Shown here piece by piece: positions 9,681 through 17,995 of a stretch of 64,000 bases of DNA. Where the stretch lies: contig JAOZHR010000026.1 in assembly GCA_026014805.1 (NCBI GenBank), positions 48,115-112,114 on the forward strand, given 5' to 3'. The notes under the pieces are model-generated. The model was not told the DNA's origin, searched no databases, and worked only from the letters and a program-made list of their open reading frames with translations. The translations under genes and the position numbers were made by a program. This stretch comes from Candidatus Bathyarchaeota archaeon. Its GTDB lineage: Archaea; Thermoproteota; Bathyarchaeia; Bathyarchaeales; SOJC01. Position 1 is the first letter of the stretch. Each line of letters starts with the position of its first letter.

Positions 9681-10079
9681 ATGCGACAAAGAAACACTTC
9701 CCTTCCCGAAAAAGCAGGGGCATACTTCAAGCAAGGCTACAACTGTACCCAAAGTGTTCTACTTGCAATGCAAGAACACTACAAACTCGAAAACGAGCTC
9801 ATCCCGAAAATCGCTACGGCCTTCGGAGGCCGGAATCGGAAGATGCGGCTCACTATGCGGAGCCCTAACAGGCGCCATAATGGCAATCAGAATAAAACAT
9901 GGAACCAACCAGCAAACCCAGAAAACCGAGAAAAAGCATACACACTAGCCCAGAAGTTTTATGAACAATTCGTAAAAGAATGCGGCAGCACTTATTGTCG
10001 AGAACTCATCGGATACGATCTAACCAATCTAGAAGACCTTGAGAAGGCTAGGAAGTTAAACGTGTTTGACAAAAAATGA
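9681..10079 (+). pseudogene. C_GCAxxG_C_C-type protein gene with two compensating frameshifts
   Basis: The N-terminal part (AYFKQGYNCTQSVL...) and the C-terminal part (CGSTYCRELIGYDL) are in one frame. The diagnostic central segment GIGRCGSLCGALTG is only read in the +1 frame, from about 9832 to about 9905. The shift in occurs at GGAGGC-CGGAATC (about 9829-9832), which looks like one extra C. The shift back is between 9903 and 9916. As written, the frame replaces the CGSLCG core with an unrelated arginine-rich stretch. Family members (PF09719) are small proteins with conserved cysteines, thought to bind a metal or cofactor. Either the gene is decaying or the two shifts are sequencing errors. 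Confidence 0.75.
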
Positions 10080-10133
10080 TCCCACTTCGTAAAGAAAGCC
10101 GTTGAAATACTAATTAACTTAGAAACATAGCGA

Positions 10134-10206
10134 AGCCCCGAGCGGGAATTGAACCCGCGACCTACAGCTTACAAGGCTGTTGCTCTAGCCACTGAGCTAC
10201 CGGGGC
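10134..10206 (-). tRNA. tRNA-Thr (TGT)
   Basis: Acceptor GCCCCGG pairs with TCGGGGC through a terminal G-U. The anticodon arm is ACAGC-CTTGTAA-GCTGT (anticodon TGT). The T arm GCGGG-TTCAATT-CCCGC is perfect. CCA is not encoded, and there is no intron. It is the second threonine tRNA within 1.5 kb. Confidence 0.95.
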
Positions 10207-10321
10207 ACACGTGTATTCTCCGACAGAACCAACAAACAAACAGCTTAAATATTTTGTTAAATACACACGCACATTTCACTTTATGCTACAGAGTTGTCGG
10301 AATGCAATTTAAGACCGATTA

Positions 10322-10798
10322 TCAGGTTTCCAATTGAGCCGCTATTTTGTTTCCAAACTCTTTGCATCTAGGAAACTCTTCCTCTAGAATCGGCCCCTTC
10401 ATTCCTTGAACTTTTATTGACAGCCCATGAACCAGCAGTTTGGATTCAGGGACCTTTTCCTTTATTCTTTTCTCCATTTTCTTCACCGCCTTTTCGAAGA
10501 AGTAGCCACTTTTTTTCCCAAGGTATGTGTCAAAAGCAGCAAACAGTTTTCCCTTCAAGTCGAGTTTCCCAAGCCTGTCGATAAACGCCTTTACCCCCTT
10601 AGTTGGTCCGCCATAATGGTTCGGAGAACCAATCAAAATCGCATGGTAATCAAGGATCTTGTCGAGGTCAACCTCTTTGAGCTCACTGAGGGCAACTTCT
10701 ATTCCTTCAACTTTTCTTATTCCTTCAACGATTTCTTCCGCTACAAGTTTGGTGTTACCATATTTCGATTCGTAAATAACGATGACTTTCGCCAACAC
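10322..10798 (-). CDS. Flavodoxin-family protein
   Basis: The 158-aa protein has the FMN phosphate-binding loop ESKYGNTK at residues 10-17, the second loop SPNHYGG (58-64) and the FDTYLGKKSG loop near 94-103, all typical of short-chain flavodoxins. It carries electrons as a soluble FMN protein. The start is GTG at 10798, with a strong Shine-Dalgarno (GGAGGTGAGGT) directly upstream; this decides the start. It lies between two tRNA genes on the same strand and could be cotranscribed with tRNA-Met. Confidence 0.85.
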   Translation of the reverse strand: MLAKVIVIYESKYGNTKLVAEEIVEGIRKVEGIEVALSELKEVDLDKILDYHAILIGSPNHYGGPTKGVKAFIDRLGKLDLKGKLFAAFDTYLGKKSGYFFEKAVKKMEKRIKEKVPESKLLVHGLSIKVQGMKGPILEEEFPRCKEFGNKIAAQLET

Positions 10799-10822
10799 CT
10801 CACCTCCTTTCAGATTCTTTAG

Positions 10823-10932
10823 TGCCGGGGGCGGGATTCGAACTCGCGACCTCTGGGCTTGGGCTCACAAGGCCCCTTTTCAGCTCTCCAGATTATGAGT
10901 CTGGCGCCCAAACCAGGCTAGGCTACCCCGGC
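10823..10932 (-). tRNA. tRNA-Met (CAT) with a 35-nt intron in the variable loop
   Basis: Acceptor GCCGGGG/CCCCGGC, D arm GCCT/GGGC, and anticodon arm CCAGA-CTCATAA-TCTGG with anticodon CAT. The usual AGGTC variable loop is interrupted after its first two bases by 35 nt at 10851-10885. Exon CTGG pairs with intron CCAG to make the 4-bp centre of a bulge-helix-bulge, with 3-nt bulges AGA and AGG; cutting after the second base of each bulge restores TCTGG-AGGTC. The intron is therefore at position 45/46 rather than the canonical 37/38. The T stem has one A-C mismatch. CCA is not encoded. The sequence matches elongator rather than initiator tRNA-Met, since the G-C run of initiators is absent (inference). 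Confidence 0.9.
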
Positions 10933-11071
10933 TCAACCAATCTTTTTTACAAGCCACAATAAAGCCTTTCCGAAACAAAACAACCTCTTTTCAATAAAAA
11001 CTTATCTAAACAACCATCACTCTTAACCCCTATCAGAAACTCACACAAAATAGCGGCAGGAGAAAACATCA

Positions 11072-11593
11072 ATGGGCTATGAACAATGGTGGAAAACCTT
11101 AGAAAACCTCATAACCGAACTTCGAAAAAAACAGGTAACAATCTCCACAGAAGTCATGACCTCTCTACGATCTGCAAAAACCACGATAAACATCTACAAG
11201 GCAGACCCATCACGTTTAGAATCTATTCCTGTCATAGAGAACTACCTAATGACTGTCGAATCCAACCTCATAAACAGAGCAAAAGAGAGATTTGGCCAAG
11301 CCTTCATAGAGCGTTGGATTAAGAAGCTGGAAAAAGCTAGAAGAGAAGAAAACCTAAAAGCTGAAACGGCGACTTCACGGTTTATTCCAGGGCTTCCAAA
11401 AGGTAAGCATTGGATAAGAGTTTCAACTTCCGACGACATCCTTAAAGAAAACGTTGAAAAGTTGGCTGGCGAATTAGGGCTTTCCTGCAAGATGCAAAAA
11501 GACGGTTACGTATTAGTGTATGGCAGCAAGGAAGACGTGAAGGATTTTGTCAAAAAAATGGCGAAGGAATACCGAGGAATAAGGAAAAGTTAG
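11072..11593 (+). CDS. DUF2096-like archaeal protein
   Basis: A 173-aa soluble protein. The first 95 residues are helical and charged, and the last 70 form a small alpha/beta unit ending in a lysine-rich tail. Overall layout resembles the archaeal DUF2096 family, whose function is unknown. The start is ATG with GGAG about 10 bases upstream. It precedes smc but is separated from it by a 126-base leader with its own TATA-like element, so cotranscription is uncertain. Confidence 0.55.
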   Translation: MGYEQWWKTLENLITELRKKQVTISTEVMTSLRSAKTTINIYKADPSRLESIPVIENYLMTVESNLINRAKERFGQAFIERWIKKLEKARREENLKAETATSRFIPGLPKGKHWIRVSTSDDILKENVEKLAGELGLSCKMQKDGYVLVYGSKEDVKDFVKKMAKEYRGIRKS

Positions 11594-11676
11594 ACGCTTT
11601 TGTTTAAAAAACTGTTAAACGTCAGATTAAGTTATTTATAGAAGAATTCTATAGAAGAAGCTGTAAAGCCAATAGG

Positions 11677-11694
11677 CTGGCTAGCGAAAGCCGG
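11677..11694 (+). promoter_or_regulatory. Hairpin in the leader of the smc operon
   Basis: A 6-bp stem CTGGCT/AGCCGG closes the loop AGCGAA. It sits about 26 bases before the smc ATG and downstream of a TATA-like TTATTTATA at 11632-11640. The stretch 11665-11715 is clearly more GC-rich than nearby intergenic DNA. The same frame as smc is open from 11642 but holds no start codon, so it is leader rather than coding sequence. Confidence 0.35.
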
Positions 11695-11719
11695 AAAACC
11701 GTGGAGCGACCCCAGAAAG

Positions 11720-14700
11720 ATGCCCTACGTGAAAAAAATCGAATTAAGAGGCTTCAAATCTTTTGGGCCAAAAACAGTAACTGTCACCTTAGACAAGGGT
11801 TTCACTGCCGTAACAGGACCAAACGGCAGCGGCAAAACAAACATCGTGGACGCTATTCTTTTTGTCTTAGGTGAACTCAGCGCGAGGAGAATGCGCGCCG
11901 AAAACCTGGCTAAATTAATATTCCACGGTTCACCAGATGCGGGATTAGGAAAAGCAAAGTCGGCTAGGGTTGTGCTCCAATTTGATAACAAAGATGGGCG
12001 TATACCTATAGACACCAACACTGTGACGATATCTAGAGAAGTTTTCAGAAACGGGCAGTGCGTCTACCGACTTAATGGACGAAGAATTTCGAGAACAAAC
12101 ATTAATAATATGCTCTCCATGGCAGGGATCTCATCTACTAGCCACAACATAATATTACAAGGCACAATTAACCGCATGACAGACATTTCTTCAAAAGACC
12201 GCCGAAAGATTCTTGAAGACATGGTGGGCATCGCTCAGTACGATTCTGAGAAAGCAGAAGCAGAAGAAAAACTACGAGTAGCTGAGATTTCAATTCGAAC
12301 TGCCATGGGAAGAATCGACGAGGTGCAGAAACGAGTTGACGACCTTGAAAGAGAAAGAAACGAGCTACTTCGATATAACTTCATACAAAACGAAATAAAA
12401 CGATTTGAAGCAATAAAGCTTTCTCACCAAATCTCAATCACCGAAGAGAAAGGGACGGAAATCTCTTCAAAACTTGAAGAAGCTCAACGCAGATTTGAAA
12501 ACCTACGCCAAGTCCGCGACAAAATGCGGGATAACCGCCATTCCATTGAACGCGAGTGGAGAAGACTCAGCTCGGATATGGTGGAGGAAGGCGGTACACG
12601 GGTTCTTGAAGTTCAAATTAAAATAGGAGATTTGAAATCAAGACTAACTGAACTTTCAACAAAGACAAGTGCAGGCACAACCACTCTTGAAGGTTTAAGG
12701 AAAGTTAGGGAGAACAATATTCAACAGCTTGATTCGATGCAGGCTGAGATAAGTGAAAATCGCAAAAGAATGCAACAGCTAAAAAGAAAACGAGAGCGAC
12801 TGTTAAAGGACTTCGACGCCAAACAAGCTGAACATGATATTCTCACCAGCGAGACTACACAACTCTGGGGAGATATTGGAGAAAACAGTAAAGAAATCCG
12901 GGAAACCGAACAGCAACTTGACAGGCTTTACCAAGAACTCGCTGACTTGAAGGCCGACTATGCTCAAGGGCAAACATCTAAAAGAATTTTGCTCCACAGA
13001 CTAAACGACCTAAAAACTCGAAAGGAAAGGTTCACCGTCACTCTGGAAGAACTAGAAAAATCTTTTGTTGACTTGAAAGACGTTCAAAAAGAACAGAAAA
13101 CGCGGCTGAACAGTCTGCAAAAGTCGCTTGAACGTAGAATCATACAGAAAGAGGCAGTTGAACGAGAAATTGATGAAGCAGGAGAAATTGCAGGCACCGC
13201 ACGCGAAGCAGTTGTCGAGTTTGCAACCCAACGGGAACTTGCCGAAGCAGTCGCTGCAGAAGAAAACGCCTTGAGAAACATTGAAGAATTAGGCGAACTT
13301 GGGGTCATCTCAGGCGTTTATGGACGTCTTAAGAATTTGATCAAAATTGAAGGCCGCTACAAACAAGCTTTAGAAGCGGCTGGAGCAGGTTGGCTAGACG
13401 CTTTAGTAGTGCGTGATTTCGAAGCCGCATTTACGTGTGCTGAAACATTGAGACGTCTAAAACTTGGTAGGATTAGAATTATCCCGATAAAGGGGCTGGC
13501 AAGGAAAGTTGCGAGTCCGCGAGAATTAAGGAATGTTGAGGGATTCGCAACGGCCTTTGTGAAGTGTGCAAGAGAACATGAGCCAGCAGTTGATTTCGTT
13601 TTTGGCGATACGGTCGTTGCAAGGAACGATAAGACAGCATTGGGTGTATGTCAAAAAGGATACAGAAGTGTAACGACAAATGGAGACGTTTACGAAGTTG
13701 GGGGAGGGTTAGAAAGCGGCTTTTTCCGTGCACCCATCGATTTCTCCGCAATAATTCCAAGCGAAACCGCTATCAAAAGCCTAGATGAAGCCGTGAGAGC
13801 CCTTAAAGAACACTTAGCAAGAAGAGGAAAAGACGTTTCATTCTTCGAAGAGGAGATAGAGCTAACTCGAAGCGAGATAATAGGATTATCTGAAGCCATC
13901 GGCACCCTCGATGCTGAAATAGCTAGAGTTAAAAAAAGCACTAAAGTCACAAAACGAAACATCCGACGAATAGGCTTTTACATTCAAGGCGTTCAAGCAA
14001 AGCTGGAAAAAGAAAAAACGGAAATCGGGCTTCAAAAGGCTCAGCGACATGCAATTCGAAAAGACATGCGAAAACTGCGCACCAAATTGGCTGAATTAAG
14101 GCGCAAAACAGACCCGACACACATACAGAAGCTAGAAATCCAGAGGGATAGATTAGCCGAGAACATTATCATGCTTAGACAAAACTTAGGTAGTGTCAAA
14201 ACAGAGTTCTCAACTTTGCAATCGAAATATGACAACGTTCTAAGGTTAGGCTACCGAAACGTCAAAGTTCAGCTTAGGAAGGTAGAAAAGCAGCTCGCAG
14301 TTGTGGAAAAAGAAGTTTATGAGGCACTGCAAGAAAAAGAACAGTTAAAAGAGGAACTTCTCAAGCTCGAAAAATCTAGAGAAGAACTTTCTCGCACTGT
14401 CCTAGGCGCAAGAGAAGAAGCAAAGAAGTTCACCGCTCAAATTGACGACATTGATAAGGAACTCAGAAAGATAGATGCTGAATACGAGCGTGCAGACCGT
14501 TTGCGCAATCAGCTTCAACTTTCACATCAAACATTACAACTTCAGGTGGACGGTTTTAGACGACAGTTAAGAGAATTCGGCTATGAAAAATTAATATCAA
14601 TAACTCCTAGGCAACTTGAAGAAGCTGAAACTTCTCTTAGAATGATGGAATTTGAAGTAGAACGGCTAGGAGCAGTCAACCAGCTCGCTCTTTCTCATTA

Positions 14701-15268
14701 CGCTGAACAAATATCCCGCTATAAGGAACTGTCACTACGCATGAACGAGCTGGAACGCGAAAAGCAATCCATAATAGCCTTCATGAACGAAGTAGAACGC
14801 AAAAAACGCGCGGTCTTCATGGAGGCTTTCGAAAAAATAAATAAAAACTTGAGGAGATACTTCTTAAAAGTAACAGATGGGGGTAATGCAGAGCTAAAGC
14901 TAGAGAACCCTGAAGACCCGTTCTCCGGAGGCATCGACATGATAGTTCGGTTTCCAGGCAAACAACCCTTACTCGTAAGCGGAGCCAGCGGCGGAGAAAG
15001 ATCGGTTTCGGCAGTTGCATTTTTATTGGCCATACAAGAGCTTACGCCAGCCGCATTTTACATTCTTGACGAAGTTGACGCTCACTTAGATGCCTTGCAT
15101 GTTGCAAAACTAGGAGAGCTTTTAGCAGAAGAGGCGGACAAATCTCAATTCATAGTAGTCACGTTGAAGCCTGAGATGGTTAACAAAGCTCAAAAAATTT
15201 ACGGAGTTTACGAACGCAATGGAGTCTCCAAAGTGGTTTCCACCATGTTCACGGAGGCCAAATCCTAG
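11720..15268 (+). CDS. smc: Chromosome segregation ATPase SMC
   Basis: Full-length 1182-aa SMC. Walker A GPNGSGKT is at residues 33-40, followed by two long coiled-coil arms and a globular hinge at roughly 500-660. The C-terminal head has the ABC signature LVSGASGGERS near 1085 and Walker B FYILDEVDAHLD near 1113. With kleisin ScpA and ScpB it forms the condensin that compacts and resolves chromosomes. ATG at 11720 is the only usable start. The stop overlaps the GTG of scpA (TAGTG), indicating translational coupling in a three-gene operon. Confidence 0.97.
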   Translation: MPYVKKIELRGFKSFGPKTVTVTLDKGFTAVTGPNGSGKTNIVDAILFVLGELSARRMRAENLAKLIFHGSPDAGLGKAKSARVVLQFDNKDGRIPIDTNTVTISREVFRNGQCVYRLNGRRISRTNINNMLSMAGISSTSHNIILQGTINRMTDISSKDRRKILEDMVGIAQYDSEKAEAEEKLRVAEISIRTAMGRIDEVQKRVDDLERERNELLRYNFIQNEIKRFEAIKLSHQISITEEKGTEISSKLEEAQRRFENLRQVRDKMRDNRHSIEREWRRLSSDMVEEGGTRVLEVQIKIGDLKSRLTELSTKTSAGTTTLEGLRKVRENNIQQLDSMQAEISENRKRMQQLKRKRERLLKDFDAKQAEHDILTSETTQLWGDIGENSKEIRETEQQLDRLYQELADLKADYAQGQTSKRILLHRLNDLKTRKERFTVTLEELEKSFVDLKDVQKEQKTRLNSLQKSLERRIIQKEAVEREIDEAGEIAGTAREAVVEFATQRELAEAVAAEENALRNIEELGELGVISGVYGRLKNLIKIEGRYKQALEAAGAGWLDALVVRDFEAAFTCAETLRRLKLGRIRIIPIKGLARKVASPRELRNVEGFATAFVKCAREHEPAVDFVFGDTVVARNDKTALGVCQKGYRSVTTNGDVYEVGGGLESGFFRAPIDFSAIIPSETAIKSLDEAVRALKEHLARRGKDVSFFEEEIELTRSEIIGLSEAIGTLDAEIARVKKSTKVTKRNIRRIGFYIQGVQAKLEKEKTEIGLQKAQRHAIRKDMRKLRTKLAELRRKTDPTHIQKLEIQRDRLAENIIMLRQNLGSVKTEFSTLQSKYDNVLRLGYRNVKVQLRKVEKQLAVVEKEVYEALQEKEQLKEELLKLEKSREELSRTVLGAREEAKKFTAQIDDIDKELRKIDAEYERADRLRNQLQLSHQTLQLQVDGFRRQLREFGYEKLISITPRQLEEAETSLRMMEFEVERLGAVNQLALSHYAEQISRYKELSLRMNELEREKQSIIAFMNEVERKKRAVFMEAFEKINKNLRRYFLKVTDGGNAELKLENPEDPFSGGIDMIVRFPGKQPLLVSGASGGERSVSAVAFLLAIQELTPAAFYILDEVDAHLDALHVAKLGELLAEEADKSQFIVVTLKPEMVNKAQKIYGVYERNGVSKVVSTMFTEAKS

Positions 15269-15960
15269 TGACCATGAAAAAACCTTTTTATCTGCAACCC
15301 CCATGGAACATTCTCTTTGAAATTCACAAACTGGAAAAGGTGAAGCCTTGGAACGTTAACATATCCTTCCTGCTGGCGTCTTTCTTGGATGAAATGCAGA
15401 AGCGAGGCGAGGTTGACTTCCGCGCGTCAGGCGTGGCTTTAGACTCTTCTGCTTTCATATATTTAATGAAGTCAAAGCTTCTGCTAAAACTTGAGGAACC
15501 ACCTGCTCCACCTAAACTCCCGCCGGACTTCATACCACCACCAATTTTCCTTCCACTACGGTACGAATTAACCTCTACTACGATTGAACAATTGCTTGAG
15601 GCTTTAGATTCGGTTTTGAAAGGCGAAAAACTATTACCATTGAAGCTCCGTTCAGAACCAATTCTACCCCTGCCAACTGATATTCTGCCTGAAATCGACC
15701 GTTATCTAATGGAAATCGAAAACTTGATGGAAAAACTATATACCAACATGCTTTGCCTCTCCAAAGGAAAACCGTTCTTGAACTTCAAGAAACTCATATT
15801 AAAAATGGATAGGGTTGAAGCAATCCGCACCTTTATTCTTCTTCTCTTTCTAGCTCAAAGGCGAAAAATTTGGCTCTGGCAAGAAGAAGAGTTTGGTGAA
15901 ATCTACATCTCTATGAAGGGAGACGCTGTTGTTGAAGGAAGTGGAGCAAGCATCGCCTGA
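15268..15960 (+). CDS. scpA: Kleisin subunit ScpA of the SMC complex
   Basis: The 230-aa kleisin has an N-terminal helical domain (PPWNILFEIHKLEKVKPWNVNI) typical of ScpA, a proline-rich linker with PPAPP and PPPIF, and a C-terminal winged-helix region near residues 175-225 that contacts the SMC head. The GTG start overlaps the last base of smc; ATG at 15274 would give a protein two residues shorter. The 3' end overlaps scpB by 32 bases. Confidence 0.9.
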   Translation: MTMKKPFYLQPPWNILFEIHKLEKVKPWNVNISFLLASFLDEMQKRGEVDFRASGVALDSSAFIYLMKSKLLLKLEEPPAPPKLPPDFIPPPIFLPLRYELTSTTIEQLLEALDSVLKGEKLLPLKLRSEPILPLPTDILPEIDRYLMEIENLMEKLYTNMLCLSKGKPFLNFKKLILKMDRVEAIRTFILLLFLAQRRKIWLWQEEEFGEIYISMKGDAVVEGSGASIA

Positions 15961-16525
15961 GACAACATCGCCAGAAATAAACAGGCAGAAACAGCGCCTA
16001 GCATTAATAGAGGCAGCATTGTACGTCGCCGGAAGACCGTTAGACTTGAAAACTTTAGCCTCTGTAGTTAAGACGCGTTCAAAAAATCTGGTTCAACAAC
16101 TTGCACGCACCCTTAAACAAGAATATGACAATCGAAATACGAGTTTGGAAATATTAGAGTTGATGGATGAACGCTTCGTCATGCAACTAAGACCAGAATA
16201 CTCTCCGCGCGTGCAAAGACTAGCTATGCGCCCCCTCCTGACGGTTGGCCCGTTAAAAACACTTTCATACATTGCCTATAGACAGCCTGTCCCCCAAAAA
16301 CAAGTACTAAACGTCCGTGGCCACCATGTGTATAGCCACCTGAAGCAGTTAGAGGACTTTGGACTAATCACACGAGAACCTGTAGGTCGAACAAAAGTTA
16401 TACGGACGACCCAATTTTTCGCAGACTACTTTGGCCTAAGCCACGACCTACGCGCCATGAAACGCCAACTCAAAAAGGTTTTTGGATCCGCCGAACCCGA
16501 ATCCAAAGGAAAAGAAGAGAAATAG
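15929..16525 (+). CDS. scpB: Segregation and condensation protein ScpB
   Basis: A 198-aa ScpB with two winged-helix domains. The first (IEAALYVAGRPLDLKTLASVV) covers about residues 26-95 and the second (LKTLSYIAYRQPVPQKQVLNVRG) about 108-180. It binds ScpA as a dimer and modulates SMC ATPase. The TTG start lies inside scpA. The charged tail (EPESKGKEEK) is probably disordered. Confidence 0.88.
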   Translation: MLKEVEQASPETTSPEINRQKQRLALIEAALYVAGRPLDLKTLASVVKTRSKNLVQQLARTLKQEYDNRNTSLEILELMDERFVMQLRPEYSPRVQRLAMRPLLTVGPLKTLSYIAYRQPVPQKQVLNVRGHHVYSHLKQLEDFGLITREPVGRTKVIRTTQFFADYFGLSHDLRAMKRQLKKVFGSAEPESKGKEEK

Positions 16526-16584
16526 CGCTAAGCTTATATGTTAAATTTCGGTAGTCTCATGAAGTTCCACTGGAGATATTAGCG

Positions 16585-16977
16585 TTGTCTGTTTGGCACG
16601 GAGATTCACACAAAAAGAAACTTTCAGGCGGTCGCAAACGCGCCCATCGCAAAAAACGCCGCTTCGAACGAGGTTCTTTCCCAGTAGAAACTAGGTTGAG
16701 CGAAAGAAAACTAAAAACAGTTCGCCGACGAGGCGGTAACATAAAAACACGAGCCCTCAGAGAAAAACAAGCAAGCATTTCCAATCCAGCAACAGGAAAA
16801 ACAGAAAAAACAGAGATCCTGCGAGTAGTGAAAAACCCAGCTAACATAGACTATGACAGACGCGGTGTAATCACAAAAGGAACAATTATAGAGACAAAGT
16901 TAGGACTTGCACGTGTAACTTCACGTCCTGGGCAACACGGATTAATAAACGCCATTTTGATTCCAGAAAAACAATAG
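16585..16977 (+). CDS. rps8e: 30S ribosomal protein eS8
   Basis: A 130-aa eS8 family member, the normal archaeal length. It has the basic N-terminus with KKKLSGGRKRAHRKKRR and the conserved ATGKTEKTEILRVVKNPAN segment, ending in LIPEKQ. TTG at 16585 places the N-terminus at MSVWHGDSHKKK, close to the family pattern. A TATA-like CTTATATG lies about 55 bases upstream, so it is probably transcribed separately from scpB. Confidence 0.95.
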   Translation: MSVWHGDSHKKKLSGGRKRAHRKKRRFERGSFPVETRLSERKLKTVRRRGGNIKTRALREKQASISNPATGKTEKTEILRVVKNPANIDYDRRGVITKGTIIETKLGLARVTSRPGQHGLINAILIPEKQ

Positions 16978-16979
16978 CC

Positions 16980-17093
16980 TTGGACAAGCATTTTCTTATC
17001 ACCCAGCACGCTTTGGATAACGCTATGACTTCTATGGAAAAGAAAGGCTATTACACACGCGCTTTTCTGATGGCAAAGAGTCTTTGTAGTTAG
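16980..17093 (+). CDS. Possible 37-aa small protein downstream of eS8
   Basis: A TTG-started frame begins 3 bases after the rps8e stop and runs 37 codons to TAG. It reads as amphipathic helical sequence (HALDNAMTSMEKKGYYTRAFLMAK) rather than random. It could be a small protein coupled to rps8e or a remnant. No family is recognised. Confidence 0.3.
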   Translation: MDKHFLITQHALDNAMTSMEKKGYYTRAFLMAKSLCS

Positions 17094-17113
17094 CACCAAA
17101 AAAGTAAGAGATC

Positions 17114-17410
17114 CTATTCTCTTGTTTCCTGACGGATGGCTGCTATTTCCTCAGCCATTTTCATTAAAGTTTGCATTTTTGTCTCTCTTTTCTGCACCAT
17201 TATCCGTCCAGTTTTTCGCCAATGAATCGTTGGGTAGGTGGAATTCGTTTCGACTTCCGGCTTCAATTCTAAATGTTCTGCCGCTTTTTGAATTTCTGCC
17301 AAGTTTGGGTTTGGCACTGCAATATTTTTTGGCACTCTTCGTCCTTCCTTCCTCGTCTTAGACGAGTCGAAATAGACTGGCCAAAGAAGTATCTTCTTCT
17401 GCTTTCGCAT
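17114..17410 (-). CDS. srp19: Signal recognition particle 19 kDa protein
   Basis: The 98-aa SRP19 binds the tips of helices 6 and 8 of 7S RNA and prepares SRP54 binding. The N-terminus has the hallmark WPVYFDSSKTRKEGRRVPK, followed by AVPNPNLAEIQKAAEHL and the WRKTGRIMV segment. The open frame continues 44 codons further upstream, but that part (cysteine- and serine-rich) is not SRP19-like. ATG at 17410 gives the family N-terminus, so the longer reading is 5' untranslated. It converges on rps8e and faces away from gar1; the mobile element sits between srp19 and gar1. Confidence 0.93.
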   Translation of the reverse strand: MRKQKKILLWPVYFDSSKTRKEGRRVPKNIAVPNPNLAEIQKAAEHLELKPEVETNSTYPTIHWRKTGRIMVQKRETKMQTLMKMAEEIAAIRQETRE

Positions 17411-17551
17411 ATTTTTCCCTCTCTTAACATCAACATTTATTTTGCTCTTCTGTATTTCTATTTTCTTGCCGGATGATGAAAAGGTATTTGTTTGACTCGA
17501 TGATATATCAGAGTTACACAGACGGCAACTCACGAAACTCATAGATGCTTT

Positions 17552-17995
17552 CTACAATTTGAGTCTAAAACTGATGAAACTAATAGTTTGCTTGCCGGAT
17601 AACGATTTTTTGCTTCTTATTTTGTGTTTTCCGCTTTTTTGGGGATGTTTTCGTACTTTTAAGTTTTTCGGTTGCAGGTACTGTGTCCTCTGCGTCGGAT
17701 TTGAAATCTGTTTTTTTTCGTCGGATGGAATAAACGGCAATTTTTGAGATTTGAAATTTTCTTTTGAAGTGATTTCTTCGTAAAGAATAACCACCTGATG
17801 CAATAAGTAGTCAATTCCACGATCTAACGGAACATTGTTTTTCTCAGCATAATCTCTCAGCCTCAAAAGCGTTAAATGTAGAGTCTCAAACAGTTCCATG
17901 TTGAGTCGATGCATACGTAATGTTTCATCGCACACATCTCTTAGCTTTTCAATGATATCCAAAGTCAAATACCTCACTTGTTCTCCATTAACCAT
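17552..17995 (-). CDS. Cargo gene of the mobile element; C-terminus runs through the terminal repeat
   Basis: 147 aa, starting at ATG 17995 and overlapping the preceding gene by 22 bases. Residues 1-85 look like a folded helical protein (YLTLDIIEKLRDVCDETLR...). After residue 106 the frame crosses the left terminal inverted repeat and the target duplication and uses 41 codons of host sequence before its stop, so the element supplies no stop codon for it. The family is unknown. It belongs to a three-gene leftward operon with the ribbon-helix-helix gene. Confidence 0.6.
   Translation of the reverse strand: MVNGEQVRYLTLDIIEKLRDVCDETLRMHRLNMELFETLHLTLLRLRDYAEKNNVPLDRGIDYLLHQVVILYEEITSKENFKSQKLPFIPSDEKKQISNPTQRTQYLQPKNLKVRKHPQKSGKHKIRSKKSLSGKQTISFISFRLKL
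17669..17676. repeat. Left target-site duplication CGGTTGCA
   Basis: These 8 bases directly abut the outer end of the left inverted repeat and are repeated in the same orientation at 20578-20585, abutting the right one. An 8-bp duplication is what IS6-family transposition produces. Confidence 0.85.
17677..17726. repeat. Left terminal inverted repeat
   Basis: 50 bp matching the reverse complement of 20528-20577 at 43 positions. The inner part, GTCGGATTTGAAAT followed by a T-run and CGTCGGAT, is nearly identical in both ends. The outer end GGTACTGTGTC begins with GG, as IS6-family ends do. Confidence 0.88.

Noticed and set aside
9545..9730. 61-aa hydrophobic frame on the minus strand upstream of trmY
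   Set aside because: It overlaps the start of the rightward frameshifted gene, and its only support is hydrophobicity. A shorter version from 9682 cannot be excluded but is not supported.
17411..17542. N-terminal extension of the SRP19 frame (44 codons, cysteine- and serine-rich)
   Set aside because: SRP19 proteins begin at the MRKQKKILLWPVYFD level. The extension has no family similarity and lies in the upstream leader.
17470..17580. C/D-box guide RNA between srp19 and the element (ATGATGA...CTGATGA)
   Set aside because: Spacing of possible C, D', C' and D boxes does not fit an archaeal C/D sRNA.
17590..17600. CCGGATAAC-like motifs near srp19 considered as extra transposon ends
   Set aside because: Only short similarity to the terminal repeats. 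The 8-bp duplication fixes the true end at 17676/17677.
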